Shown here one piece after another: positions 34,876 to 49,500 of a stretch of 64,000 nt of DNA (position 1 is its first letter; every line of letters starts with the position of its first letter). The stretch lies in NCBI RefSeq assembly GCF_036711975.1, contig NC_091973.1:10974001-11038000 (forward strand). Direction: 5' to 3'. Position numbers and translations under genes: made by a program. This DNA comes from Onthophagus taurus (Eukaryota > Arthropoda > Insecta > Coleoptera > Scarabaeidae). The notes under the pieces were generated by a model. That model was not told the origin of the DNA and did no database searches. It saw nothing but the letters and a program-made list of their open reading frames with translations.

Positions 34876-36426
34876 TGTTGACCATATTTGTGTTATTCAG
34901 GCGCCAAATGACATGTTGGAGCATGTTGGAGATAAAAAACAAAATGTGCCCAAAACGTGATATTATGACGTTATAGGCCGTTCTGAGCCATGTTTGAACT
35001 TTCTATCACTTTTGGTTCCGATAATTCTGCCGACCATATTTGTGTTATTCAGGCGCCAAATGACATGTTGGAGCATGTTGGAGATAAAAAACAAAATGTG
35101 CCCAAAACGTGATATTATGACGTTATACGCCGTTCTGAGCCATGTTTGAACTTTCTATCACTTTTGGTTCCGATAATTCTGTTGACCATATTTGTTTTAT
35201 TCAGGCGCCAAATGACATGTTGGAGCATGTTGGAGATAAAAAACAAAATGTGCCCAAAACGTGATATTATGACGTTACACGCCGTTCTGAGCCATGTTTG
35301 AACTTTCTATCACTTTTGGTTCCGATAATTCTGCTGACCATATTTGTGATATTCAGGCGCCAAATGTCATATTGGAGCATGTTGGAGATAAAAAACAAAA
35401 TGTGCCTAAAACGTGATATTATGACGTTATACGCCGTTCTGAGCCATGTTTGAACTTTCTATCACTTTTGGTTTCGATAATTCTGCTGACCATATTTGTG
35501 ATATTCAGGCGCCAAATGACATGTTGGAGCATGTTGGAGATAAAAAACAAAATGTGCCCAAAACGTGATATTATGACGTTATACGCCGTTCTGAGCAATG
35601 TTTGAACTTTCTATCACTTTTGGTTCCGATAATTCTGTCGACCATATATGTGATATTCAGGGGCCAAATGTCATATTGGAGCAGGTTGGAGATAAAAAAC
35701 AAAATGTGCCTAGAACGTGTTATTATGACGTTATACGCCGTTCTGAGCCATGTTTGAACTTTCTATCACTTTTGGTTACGATAATTCTGCCGACCCTATT
35801 TGTGATATTCAGGGGCCAAATGTCATATTGGAGCATGTTGGAGATAAAAAACAAAATGTGCCCAAAACGTGATATTATGACGTTATACGCCGTTCTGAGC
35901 CATGTTTGAACTTTCTATCACTTTTGGTTCCGATAATTCTGTTGACCATATTTGTGTTATTCAGGCCCCAAATGACATGTTGGAGCATGTTGGAGATAAA
36001 AAATAAAATGTGCCCAAAACGTGATATTATGACGTTATACGCCGTTCTGAGCCATGTTTGAACTTTCTACCACTTTTGGTTCCGATAATTCTGTTGACCA
36101 TATTTGTGTTATTCAGGCGCCAAATGACATGTTGGAGCATGTTGGAGATAAAAAACAAAATGTGCCCAAAACGTGATATTATGACGTTATACGCCGTTCT
36201 GAGCCATGTTTGAACTTTCTATCACTTTTAGTTCCGATAATTCTGTCTACCATATATGTGACATTCAGGGGCCAAATGTCATATTGGAGCATGTTGGAGA
36301 TAAAAAACAAAATGTGCCCAAAACGTGATATTATGACGTTATACGCCGTTCTGAGCCATGTTTGAACTTTCTATCACTTTTGGTTCAGATAATTCTGCTG
36401 ACCATATTTGTGATATTCAGGCGCCA

Positions 36427-39400
36427 AATGACATGTTGGAGAAAGTTGGAGATAAAAAACAAAACGTGTCCAAAACGTGATATTATGACGTTATACGCCG
36501 TTCTGAGCCATGTTTGAACTTTCTATCACTTTTGGTTCCGATAATTCTGCCGACCATATTTGTGTTATTCAGGCGCCAAATGACATGTTGGAGCAAGTTG
36601 GAGATAAAAAACAAAATGTGCCCAAAACGTGATATTATGACGTTATACGCCGTTCTGAGCCATGTTTGAACTTTCTATCACTTTTGGATCCGATAATTCT
36701 GTCGACCATATATGTGATGTTCAGGGGCCAAATGTCATATTGTAGCATGTTGGAGATAAAAAACAAAATGTGCCTAAAACGTGATATGACGTTGTACGCC
36801 GTTCTGAGCCATGTTTGAACTTTCTATCACTTTTGGTTCCGATAATTCTGTCTACCATATATGTGACATTCAGGGGCCAAATGTCATATTGGAGCATGTT
36901 GGAGATAAAAAACAAAATGTGCCCAAAAGGTGATATTATGACGTTATACGCCGTTCTGAGCCATGTTTGAACTTTCTATCACTTTTGGTTCCGATAATTC
37001 TGCTGACCATATTTGTGATATTCAGGCGCCAAATGACATGTTGGAGCAAGTTGGAGATAAAAAACAAAATGTGCACAAAACGTGATATTATGACGTTATA
37101 CGCCGTTCTGAGCCATGTTTAAACTTTCTATCACTTTTGGTTCCGATAATTCTGTTGACCATATTTGTGTTATTCAGGCGCCAAATGACATGTTGGAGCA
37201 TGTTGGAGATATAAAACAAAATGTGCACAAAACGTGATATTATGACGTTATACGCCGTTCTGAGCCATGTTTAAACTTTCTATCACTTTTGGTTCCGATA
37301 ATTCTGCTGACCATATTTGTGATATTCAGGCGCCAAATGACATGTTGGAGCATGTTGGAGATAAAAAACAAAATGTGCCCAAAACGTGATATTATGACGT
37401 TATACGCCGTTCTGAGCCATGTTTGAACTTTCTATCACTTTTAGTTCCGATAATTCTGTCTACCATATATGTGACATTCAGGGGCCAAATGTCATATTGG
37501 AGCATGTTGGAGATAAAAAACAAAATGTGCCCAAAACGTGATATTATGACGTTATACGCCGTTCTGAGCCATGTTTGAATTTTCTATCACTTTTGGTTCC
37601 GATAATTTTGCTGACCATATTTGTGATATTCAGGCTCCAAATGACATGTTGGAGCAAGTTGGAGATAAAAAACAAAACGTGTCCAAAACGTGATATTATG
37701 ACGTTATACGCCTTTCTGAGCCATGTTTAAACTTTCTATCACTTTTGGTTCCGATAATTCTGCTGACCATATTTGTGATATTCAGGCGCCAAATGACATG
37801 TTGGAGCATGTTGGAGATAAAAAATAATATGTGCCCAAAACGTGATATTATGACGTTATACGCCGTTCTGAGCCATGTTTGAACTTTCTATCACTTTTGG
37901 TTCCGATAATTCTGCTGACCATATTTGTGATATTCAGGCGCCAAATGACATGTTGGAGCATGTTGGAGATAAAAAATAATATGTGCCCAAAACGTGATAT
38001 TATGACGTTATACGCCGTTCTGAGCCATGTTTGAACTTTCTACCACTTTTGGTTCCGATAATTCTGTTGACCATATTTGTGTTATTCAGGCGCCAAATGA
38101 CATGTTGGAGCATGTTGGAGATAAAAAACAAAATGTGCCCAAAACGTGATATTATGACGCTATACGCCGTTCTGAGCCATGTTTGAACTTTCTATCACTT
38201 TTAGTTCCGATAATTCTGTCTACCATATATGTGACATTCAGGGGCCAAATGACATGTTGGAGAAAGTTGGAGATAAAAAACAAAACGTGTCCAAAACGTG
38301 ATATTATGACGTTATACGCCGTTCTGAGCCATGTTTGAACTTTCTATCACTTTTGGTTCCGATAATTCTGCCGACCATATTTGTGTTATTCAGGCGCCAA
38401 ATGACATGTTGGAGCAAGTTGGAGATAAAAAACAAAATGTGCCCAAAACGTGATATTATGACGTTATACGCCGTTCTGAGCCATGTTTGAACTTTCTATC
38501 ACTTTTGGATCCGATAATTCTGTCGACCATATATGTGATGTTCAGGGGCCAAATGTCATATTGTAGCATGTTGGAGATAAAAAACAAAATGTGCCTAAAA
38601 CGTGATATGACGTTGTACGCCGTTCTGAGCCATGTTTGAACTTTCTATCACTTTTGGTTCCGATAATTCTGTCTACCATATATGTGACATTCAGGGGCCA
38701 AATGTCATATTGGAGCATGTTGGAGATAAAAAACAAAATGTGCCCAAAAGGTGATATTATGACGTTATACGCCGTTCTGAGCCATGTTTGAACTTTCTAT
38801 CACTTTTGGTTCCGATAATTCTGCTGACCATATTTGTGATATTCAGGCGCCAAATGACATGTTGGAGCAAGTTGGAGATAAAAAACAAAATGTGCACAAA
38901 ACGTGATATTATGACGTTATACGCCGTTCTGAGCCATGTTTAAACTTTCTATCACTTTTGGTTCCGATAATTCTGTTGACCATATTTGTGTTATTCAGGC
39001 GCCAAATGACATGTTGGAGCATGTTGGAGATATAAAACAAAATGTGCACAAAACGTGATATTATGACGTTATACGCCGTTCTGAGCCATGTTTAAACTTT
39101 CTATCACTTTTGGTTCCGATAATTCTGCTGACCATATTTGTGATATTCAGGCGCCAAATGACATGTTGGAGCATGTTGGAGATAAAAAACAAAATGTGCC
39201 CAAAACGTGATATTATGACGTTATACGCCGTTCTGAGCCATGTTTGAACTTTCTATCACTTTTAGTTCCGATAATTCTGTCTACCATATATGTGACATTC
39301 AGGGGCCAAATGTCATATTGGAGCATGTTGGAGATAAAAAACAAAATGTGCCCAAAACGTGATATTATGACGTTATACGCCGTTCTGAGCCATGTTTGAA

Positions 39401-40068
39401 TTTTCTATCACTTTTGGTTCCGATAATTTTGCTGACCATATTTGTGATATTCAGGCTCCAAATGACATGTTGGAGCAAGTTGGAGATAAAAAACAAAACG
39501 TGTCCAAAACGTGATATTATGACGTTATACGCCGTTCTGAGCCATGTTTAAACTTTCTATCACTTTTGGTTCCGATAATTCTGCTGACCATATTTGTGAT
39601 ATTCAGGCGCCAAATGACATGTTGGAGCATGTTGGAGATAAAAAATAATATGTGCCCAAAACGTGATATTATGACGTTATACGCCGTTCTGAGCCATGTT
39701 TGAACTTTCTATCACTTTTGGTTCCGATAATTCTGCTGACCATATTTGTGATATTCAGGCGCCAAATGACATGTTGGAGCATGTTGGAGATAAAAAATAA
39801 TATGTGCCCAAAACGTGATATTATGACGTTATACGCCGTTCTGAGCCATGTTTGAACTTTCTACCACTTTTGGTTCCGATAATTCTGTTGACCATATTTG
39901 TGTTATTCAGGCGCCAAATGACATGTTGGAGCATGTTGGAGATAAAAAACAAAATGTGCCCAAAACGTGATATTATGACGTTATACGCCGTTCTGAGCCA
40001 TGTTTGAACTTTCTATCACTTTTAGTTCCGATAATTCTGTCTACCATATATGTGACATTCAGGGGCCA
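36427..40068. repeat. Higher-order repeat: 1821-bp block duplicated in tandem
   Basis: The variants ACAAAACGTGTCC, GTGATGTTCAGGGGCC, CCCAAAAGGTGATATT and GATATAAAACAAAATG recur 1821 bp (12 monomers) apart, for example 36721 with 38542 and 36910 with 38731. One visible difference is CGCCTTTCTGAG at about 37711 versus CGCCGTTCTGAG in the second copy. Confidence 0.85.
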
Positions 40069-43000
40069 AATGTCATATTGGAGCATGTTGGAGATAAAAA
40101 ACAAAATGTGCCCAAAACGTGATATTATGACGTTATACGCCGTTCTGAGCCATGTTTGAATTTTCTATCACTTTTGGTTCCGATAATTTTGCTGACCATA
40201 TTTGTGATATTCAGGCTCCAAATGACATGTTGGAGCAAGTTGGAGATAAAAAACAAAACGTGTCCAAAACGTGATATTATGACGTTATACGCCGTTCTGA
40301 GCCATGTTTGAACTTTCTATCACTTTTGGTTCCGATAATTCTGCCGACCATATTTGTGATATTCAGGCGTCAAATGTCATATTGGAGCATGTTGGAGATA
40401 AAAAACAAAATGTGCCCAAAACGTGATATTATGACGTTATACGCCGTTCTGAGCCATGTTTGAACTTTCTATCACTTTTGGTTCCGATAATTCTGCCGAC
40501 CATATTTGTGATATTCAGGCGTCAAATGTCATATTGGAGCAAGTTGGAGATAAAAAACAAAACGTGTCCAAAACGTGATATTATGACGTTATACGCCGTT
40601 CTGAGCCATGTTTGAACTTTCTATCACTTTTGGTTCCGATAATTCTGCCGACCATATTTGTGATATTCAGGCGTCAAATGTCATATTGGAGCATGTTGGA
40701 GATAAAAAACAAAATGTGCCCAAAACGTGATATTATGACGTTATACGCCGTTCTGAGCCATGTTTGAACTTTCTATCACTTTTAGTTCCGATAATTCTGT
40801 CTACCATATATGTGACATTCAGGGGCCAAATGTCATATTGGAGCATGTTGGAGATAAAAAACAAAATGTGCCCAAAACGTGATATTATGACGTTATACGC
40901 CGTTCTGAGCCATGTTTGAACTTTCTATCACTTTTGGTTCCGATAATTCTGCTGACCATATATGTGATATTCAGGCGCCAAATGACATGTTGGAGCAAGT
41001 TGGAGATAAAAAACAAAATGTGTCCAAAACGTGATATTATGACGTTATACGCCGTTCTGAGCCATATTTGAACTTTCTATCACTTTTGGTTCCGATAATT
41101 CTGTTGACCATATTTATGTTATTCAGGCGCCAAATGACATGTTGGAGCATGTTGGAGATAAAAAACAAAATGTGCCCAAAACGTGATATTATGACGTTAT
41201 ACGCCGTTCTGAGCCATGTTTGAACTTTCTATCACTTTTGGTTCCTATAATTCTGCCGACCATATTTGTGTTATTCAGACGCCAAATGACATGTTGGAGC
41301 AAGTTGGAGATAAAAAACAAAATGTGCCTAAAACGTGATATGACGTTGTACGCCGTTCTGAGCCATGTTTGAACTTTCTATCACTTTTGGTTCCGATAAT
41401 TCTGCCGACCATATTTGTGATATTCAGGGGCCAAATGTCATATTGGAGCATGTTGGAGATAAAAATCAAAATGTGCCCAAAACGTGATATTATGACGTTA
41501 TACGTCGTTCTGAGCCATGTTTGAACTTTCTATCATTTTTGGTTCCGATAATTCTGCTGACCATATTTGTGATATTCAGGCGCCAAATGACATGTTGGAG
41601 CATGTTGGAGATAAAAAACAAAATGTGCCCAAAACGTGATATTATGACGTTATACGCCGTTCTGAGCCATGTTTGAACTATCTATCACTTTTGGTTCCGA
41701 TAATTCTGTTGACCATATTTGTGTTATTCAGGCGCCAAATGACATGTTAGAGCATGTTGGAGATAAAAAACAAAATGTGCACAAAACGTGATATTATGAC
41801 GTTATACGCCGTTCTGAGCCATGTTTAAACTTTCTATCACTTTTGGTTCCGATAATTCTGCTGACCATATTTGTGATATTCAGGCGCCAAATGTCATATT
41901 GGAGCATGTTGGAGATAAAAAACAAAATGTGCCTAAAACGTGATATTATGACGTTATGCGCCGTTCTGAGCCATGTTTGAACTTTCTATCACTTTTGGTT
42001 CCGATAATTCTGCTGACCATATTTGTGATATTCAGGCGCCAAATGACATGTTGGAGCATGTTGGAGATAAAAAATAATATGTGCCCAAAACGTGATATTA
42101 TGACGTTATACGCCGTTCTGAGCCATGTTTGAACTTTCTACCACTTTTGGTTTCGATAATTCTGTTGACCATATTTGTGTTATTCAGGCGCCAAATGACA
42201 TGTTGGAGCATGTTGGAGATAAAAAACAAAATGTGCACAAAACGTGATATTATGACGTTATACGGCGTTCTGAGCCATGTTTTAACTTTCTATCACTTTT
42301 GGTTCCGATAATTCTGCTGACCATATTTGTGATATTCAGGCGCCAAATGTCATATTGGAGCATGTTGGAGATAAAAAACAAAATGTGCCTAAAACGTGAT
42401 ATTATGACGTTATACGCCGTTCTGAGCCATGTTTGAACTTTCTATCACTTTTGGTTCCGATAATTTTGCTGACCATATTTGTGATATTCAGGCTCCAAAT
42501 GACATGTTGGAGCAAGTTGGAGATAAAAAACAAAACGTGTCCAAAACGTGATATTATGACGTTATACGCCGTTCTGAGCCATGTTTGAACTTTCTATCAC
42601 TTTTGGTTCCGATAATTCTGCCGACCATATTTGTGATATTCAGGCGTCAAATGTCATATTGGAGCATGTTGGAGATAAAAAACAAAATGTGCCCAAAACG
42701 TGATATTATGACGTTATACGCCGTTCTGAGCCATGTTTGAACTTTCTATCACTTTTAGTTCCGATAATTCTGTCTACCATATATGTGACATTCAGGGGCC
42801 AAATGTCATATTGGAGCATGTTGGAGATAAAAAACAAAATGTGCCCAAAACGTGATATTATGACGTTATACGCCGTTCTGAGCCATGTTTGAACTTTCTA
42901 TCACTTTTGGTTCCGATAATTCTGCTGACCATATATGTGATATTCAGGCGCCAAATGACATGTTGGAGCAAGTTGGAGATAAAAAACAAAATGTGTCCAA

Positions 43001-43496
43001 AACGTGATATTATGACGTTATACGCCGTTCTGAGCCATATTTGAACTTTCTATCACTTTTGGTTCCGATAATTCTGTTGACCATATTTGTGTTATTCAGG
43101 CGCCAAATGACATGTTGGAGCATGTTGGAGATAAAAAACAAAATGTGCCCAAAACGTGATATTATGACGTTATACGCCGTTCTGAGCCATGTTTGAACTT
43201 TCTATCACTTTTGGTTCCGATAATTCTGCCGACCATATTTGTGATATTCAGGCGCCAAATGACATGTTGGAGCATGTTGGAGATAAAAAATAATATGTGC
43301 CCAAAACGTGATATTATGACGTTATACGCCGTTCTGAGCCATGTTTGAACTTTCTACCACTTTTGGTTCCGATAATTCTGTTGACCATATTTGTGTTATT
43401 CAGGCGCCAAATGACATGTTGGAGCAAGTTGGAGATAAAAAACAAAATGTGCCCAAAACGTGATATTATGACGTTATACGCCGTTCTGAGCCATGT

Positions 43497-43530
43497 TTGA
43501 ACTTTCTACCACTTTTGGTTTGAACTTTCT
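43497..43530. repeat. Irregular monomer: 23-bp internal duplication
   Basis: TTTGAACTTTCTACCACTTT is followed directly by a second TTTGAACTTTCTATCACTTT inside one monomer. This looks like a breakpoint left by slippage or unequal exchange. Confidence 0.9.
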
Positions 43531-46500
43531 ATCACTTTTGGTTCCGATAATTCTGCCGACCATATTTGTGATATTCAGGGGCCAAATGTCATATTGGAGC
43601 ATGTTGGAGATAAAAATCAAAATGTGCCCAAAACGTGATATTATGACGTTATACGTCGTTCTGAGCCATGTTTGAACTTTCTATCATTTTTGGTTTCGAT
43701 AATTCTGCTGACCATATTTGTGATATTCAGGCGCCAAATGACATGTTGGAGCATGTTGGAGATAAAAAACAAAATGTGCCTAAAACGTGACATTATGACG
43801 TTATACGCCGTTCTGAGCCATGTTTTAACTTTCTATCACTTTTGGTTCCGATAATTCTGCTGACCATATTTGTGATATTCAGGCGCCAAATGACATGTTG
43901 GAGCATGTTGGAGATAAAAAATAATATGTGCCCAAAACGTGATATTATGACGTTATACGCCGTTCTGAGCCATGTTTGAACTTTCTACCACTTTTGGCTC
44001 CGATAATTCTGTTGACCATATTTGTGTTATTCAGGCGCCAAATGACATGTTGCAGCATGTTGGAGATAAAAAACAAAATGTGCCCAAAACGTGATATTAT
44101 GACGTTATACGCCGTTCTGAGTCATGTTTGAACTTTCTATCACTTTTAGTTCCGATAATTCTGTCTACCATATATGTGACATTCAGGGTCCAAATGTCAT
44201 ATTTAAGCATGTTGGAGATAAAAAACAAAATGTGCCCAAAACGTGATATTATGACGTTATACGCCGTTCTGAGCCATGTTTGAACTTTCTATCACTTTTG
44301 GTTCTGATAATTCTGCTGACCATATTTGTGATATTCAGGCGCCAAATGACATGTTGGAGCATGTTGGTGATAAAAAATAATATGTGCCCAAAACGTGATA
44401 TTATGACGTTATACGCCGTTCTGAGCCATGTTTGAACTTTCTATCACTTTTGGTTCCGATAATTTTGCTGACCATATTTGTGATATTCAGGCGCCAAATG
44501 ACATGTTGGAGCAAGTTGGAGATAAAAAACAAAATGTGCCCAAAACGTGATATTATGACGTTATACGCCGTTCTGAGCCATGTTTGAACTATCTATCACT
44601 TTTGGTTCCGATAATTCTGTTGACCATATTTGTGTTATTCAGGCGCCAAATGACATGTTGGAGCATGTTGGAGATAAAAAACAAAATGTGCACAAAACGT
44701 GATATTATGATGTTATACGCCGTTCTGAGCCATGTTTAAACTTTCTATCACTTTTGGTTCCGATAATTCTGCTGACCATATTTGTGATATTCAGGCGCCA
44801 AATGACATGTTGGAGCATGTTGGAGATAAAAAACAAAATGTGCCCAAAACGTGATATTATGACGTTATACGCCGTTCTGAGCCATGTTTGAACTTTCTAT
44901 CACTTTTGGTTCCGATAATTCTGCTGACCATATATGTGATATTCAGGCGCCAAATGACATGTTGGAGCAAGTTGGAGATAAAAAACAAAATGTGTCCAAA
45001 ACGTGATATTATGACGTTATACGCCGTTCTGAGCCATGTTTGAACTTTCTATCACTTTTGGTTCTGATAATTCTGCTGACCATATTTGTGATATTCAGGC
45101 GCCAAATGACATGTTGGAGCATGTTGGAGATAAAAAATAATATGTGCCCAAAACGTGATATTATGACGTTATACGCCGTTCTGAGCCATGTTTGAACTTT
45201 CTATCACTTTTGGTTCCGATAATTTTGCTGACCATATTTGTGATATTCAGGCGCCAAATGACATGTTGGAGCAAGTTGGAGATAAAAAACAAAATGTGTC
45301 CAAAACGTGATATTATGACGTTATACGCCGTTCTGAGCCATATTTGAACTTTCTATCACTTTTGGTTCCGATAATTCTGTTGACCATATTTGTGTTATTC
45401 AGGCGCCAAATGACATGTTGGAGCATGTTGGAGATAAAAAACAAAATGTGCCCAAAACGTGATATTATGACGTTATACGCCATTCTGAGCCATATTTGAA
45501 CTTTCTATCACTTTTGGTTCCGATAATTCTGTTGACCATATTTGTGTTATTCAGGCGCCAAATGACATGTTGGAGCATGTTGGAGATAAAAAACAAAATG
45601 TGCCCAAAACGTGATATTATGACGTTATACGCCATTCTGAACCATATTTGAACTTTCTATCACTTTTGGTTCCGATAATTCTGCTGACCATATTTGTGAT
45701 ATTCAGGCGCCAAATGACATGTTGGAGCAAGTTGGAGATAAAAAACAAAACGTGTCCAAAACGTGATATTATGACGTTATACGCCGTTCTGAGCCATGTT
45801 TGAACTTTCTATCACTTTTGGTTCCGATAATTCTGCCGACCATATTTGTGTTATTCAGGCGCCAAATGACATGTTGGAGCAAGTTGGAGATAAAAAACAA
45901 AATGTGCCCAAAACGTGATATTATGACGTTATACGCCGTTCTGAGCCATGTTTGAACTTTCTATCACTTTTGGATCCGATAATTCTGTCGACCATATATG
46001 TGATATTCAGGGGCCAAATGTCATATTGTAGCATGTTGGAGATAAAAAACAAAATGTGCCTAAAACGTGATATGACGTTGTACGCCGTTCTGAGCCATGT
46101 TTGAACTTTCTATCACTTTTGGTTCCGATAATTCTGCCGACCATATTTGTGATATTCAGGGGCCAAATGTCATATTGGAGCATGTTGGAGATAATAATCA
46201 AAATGTGCCCAAAACGTGATATTATGACGTTATACGTCGTTCTGAGCCATGTTTGAACTTTCTATCATTTTTGGTTCCGATAATTCTGCTGACCATATAT
46301 GTGATATTCAGGCGCCAAATGACATGTTGGAGCATGTTGGAGATAAAAAACAAAATGTGCCCAAAACGTGATATTATGACGTTATACGCCGTTCTGAGCC
46401 ATGTTTGAACTATCTATCACTTTTGGTTCCGATAATTCTGTTGACCATATTTGTGTTATTCAGGCGCCAAATGACATGTTGGAGCATGTTGGAGATAAAA

Positions 46501-49500
46501 ACAAAATGTGCACAAAACGTGATATTATGACGTTATACGCCGTTCTGAGTAATGTTTAAACTTTCTATCACTTTTGGTTCCGATAATTCTGCTGACCATA
46601 TTTGTGATATTCAGGCGCCAAATGTCATATTGGAGCATGTTGGAGATAAAAAACAAAATGTGCCTAAAACGTGATATTATGACGTTATACGCCGTTCTGA
46701 GCCATGTTTGAACTTTCTATCACTTTTGGTTCCGATAATTCTGCTGACCATATTTGTGATATTCAGGCGCCAAATGACATGTTGGAGCATGTTGGAGATA
46801 AAAAATAATATGTGCCCAAAACGTGATATTATGGCGTTATACGCCGTTCTGAGCCATGTTTGAACTTTCTACCACTTTTGGTTCCGATAATTCTGTTGAC
46901 CATATTTGTGTTATTCAGGCGCCAAATGACATGTTGGAGCATGTTGGAGATAAAAAACAAAATGTGCCCAAAACGTGATATTATGACGTTATACGCCGTT
47001 CTGAGCCATGTTTGAACTTTCTATCACTTTTAGTTCCGATAATTCTGTCTACCATATATGTGACATTCAGGGGCCAAATGTCATATTGGAGCATGTTGGA
47101 GATAAAAAACAAAATGTGCCCAAAACGTGATATTATGACGTTATACGTCGTTCTGAGCCATGTTTGAACTTTCTATCACTTTTGGTTCCGATAATTTTGC
47201 TGACCATATTTGTGATATTCAGGCGCCAAATGACATGTTGGAGCAACTTGGAGATAAAAAACAAAACGTGTCCAAAACGTGATATTATGACGTTATACGC
47301 CGTTCTGAGCCATGTTTGAACTTTCTATCACTTTTGGTTCCGATAATTCTGTCGACCATATATGTGATATTCAGGGGCCAAATGTCATATTGGAGCATGT
47401 TGGAGATAAAAAACAAAATTTGCCTAAAACGTGATATTATGACGTTATACGCCGTTCTGAGCCATGTTTGAACTTTCTATCACTTTTGGTTCCGATAATT
47501 CTGCTGACCATATTTGTGATATTCAGGCGCCAAATGACATGTTGGAGCATGTTGGAGATAAAAACAAAATGTGCCCAAAACGTGATATTATGACGTTATA
47601 CGCCGTTCTGAGCCATGTTTGAACTTTCTATCACTTTTGGTTCCGATAATTCTGCTGACCATATTTGTGATATTCAGGCGCCAAATGACATGTTGGAGCA
47701 TGTTGGAGATAAAAAATAATATGTGCCCAAAACGTGATATTATGGCGTTATACGCCGTTCTGAGCCATGTTTGAACTTTCTACCACTTTTGGTTCCGATA
47801 ATTCTGTTGACCATATTTGTGTTATTCAGGCGCCAAATGACATGTTGGAGCATGTTGGAGATAAAAAACAAAATGTGCCCAAAACGTGATATTATGACGT
47901 TATACGCCGTTCTGAGCCATGTTTGAACTTTCTATCACTTTTAGTTCCGATAATTCTGTCTACCATATATGTGACATTCAGGGGCCAAATGTCATATTGG
48001 AGCATGTTGGAGATAAAAAACAAAATGTGCCCAAAACGTGATATTATGACGTTATACGCCGTTCTGAGCCATGTTTGAACTTTCTATCACTTTTGGTTCC
48101 GATAATTTTGCTGACCATATTTGTGATATTCAGGCGCCAAATGACATGTTGGAGCAAGTTGGAGATAAAAAACAAAACGTGTCCAAAACGTGATATTATG
48201 ACGTTATACGCCGTTCTGAGCCATGTTTGAACTTTCTATCACTTTTGGTTCCGATAATTCTGCCGACCATATTTGTGATATTCAGGCGCCAAATGTCATA
48301 TTGGAGCTTGTTGGAGATAAAAAACAAAATGTGCCTAAAACGTGATATTATGACGTTATACGCCGTTCTGAGCCATGTTTGAACTTTCTATCACTTTTGG
48401 TTCCGATAATTCTGCTGACCATATTTGTGATATTCAGGCGCCAAATGACATGTTGGAGCACGTTGGAGATAAAAACAAAATGTGCCCAAAACGTGATATT
48501 ATGACGTTATACGCCGTTCTGAGCCATGTTTGAACTTTCTATCACTTTTGGTTCCGATAATTCTGTCGACCATATATGTGATATTCAGGGGCCAAATGTC
48601 ATATTGGAGCATGTTGGAGATAAAAAACAAAATTTGCCTAAAACGTGATATTATGACGTTATACGCCGTTCTGAGCCATGTTTGAACTTTCTATCACTTT
48701 TGGTTCCGATAATTCTGCTGACCATATTTGTGATATTCAGGCGCCAAATGACATGTTGGAGCATGTTGGAGATAAAAACAAAATGTGCCCAAAACGTGAT
48801 ATTATGACGTTATACGCCGTTCTGAGCCATGTTTGAACTTTCTATCACTTTTGGTTCCGATAATTCTGCTGACCATATTTGTGATATTCAGGCGCCAAAT
48901 GACATGTTGGAGCAGGTTGGAGATAAAAACAAAATGTGCCCAAAACGTGATATTATGACGTTATACCCCGTTCTGAGCCATGTTTGAACTTTCTATCACT
49001 TTTGGTTCCGATAATTCTGCCGACCATATTTGTGATATTCAGGGGCCAAATGTCATATTGGAGCATGTTGGAGATAAAAAACAAAATGTGCCCAAAACGT
49101 GATATTATGACGTTATACGCCGTTCTGAGCCATGTTTGAGCTTTCTATCATTTTTGGTTCCGATAATTCTGCTGACCATATTTGTGATATTCAGGCGTCA
49201 AATGTCATATTGGAGCATGTTGGAGATAAAAAACAAAATGTGCCTAAAACGTGATATTATGACGTTATACGCCGTTCTGAGCCATGTTTGAACTTTCTAT
49301 CACTTTTGGTTCCGATAATTCTGTTGACCATATTTGTGTTATTCAGGCGCCAAATGACATGTTGGAGCATGTTGGAGATAAAAAAAAAATGTGCCCAAAA
49401 CGTGATATTATGACGTTATACGCCGTTCTGAGCCATGTTTGAACTTTCTATCATTTTTGGTTCCGATAATTCTGTCGACCATATATGTGATATTCAGGGG

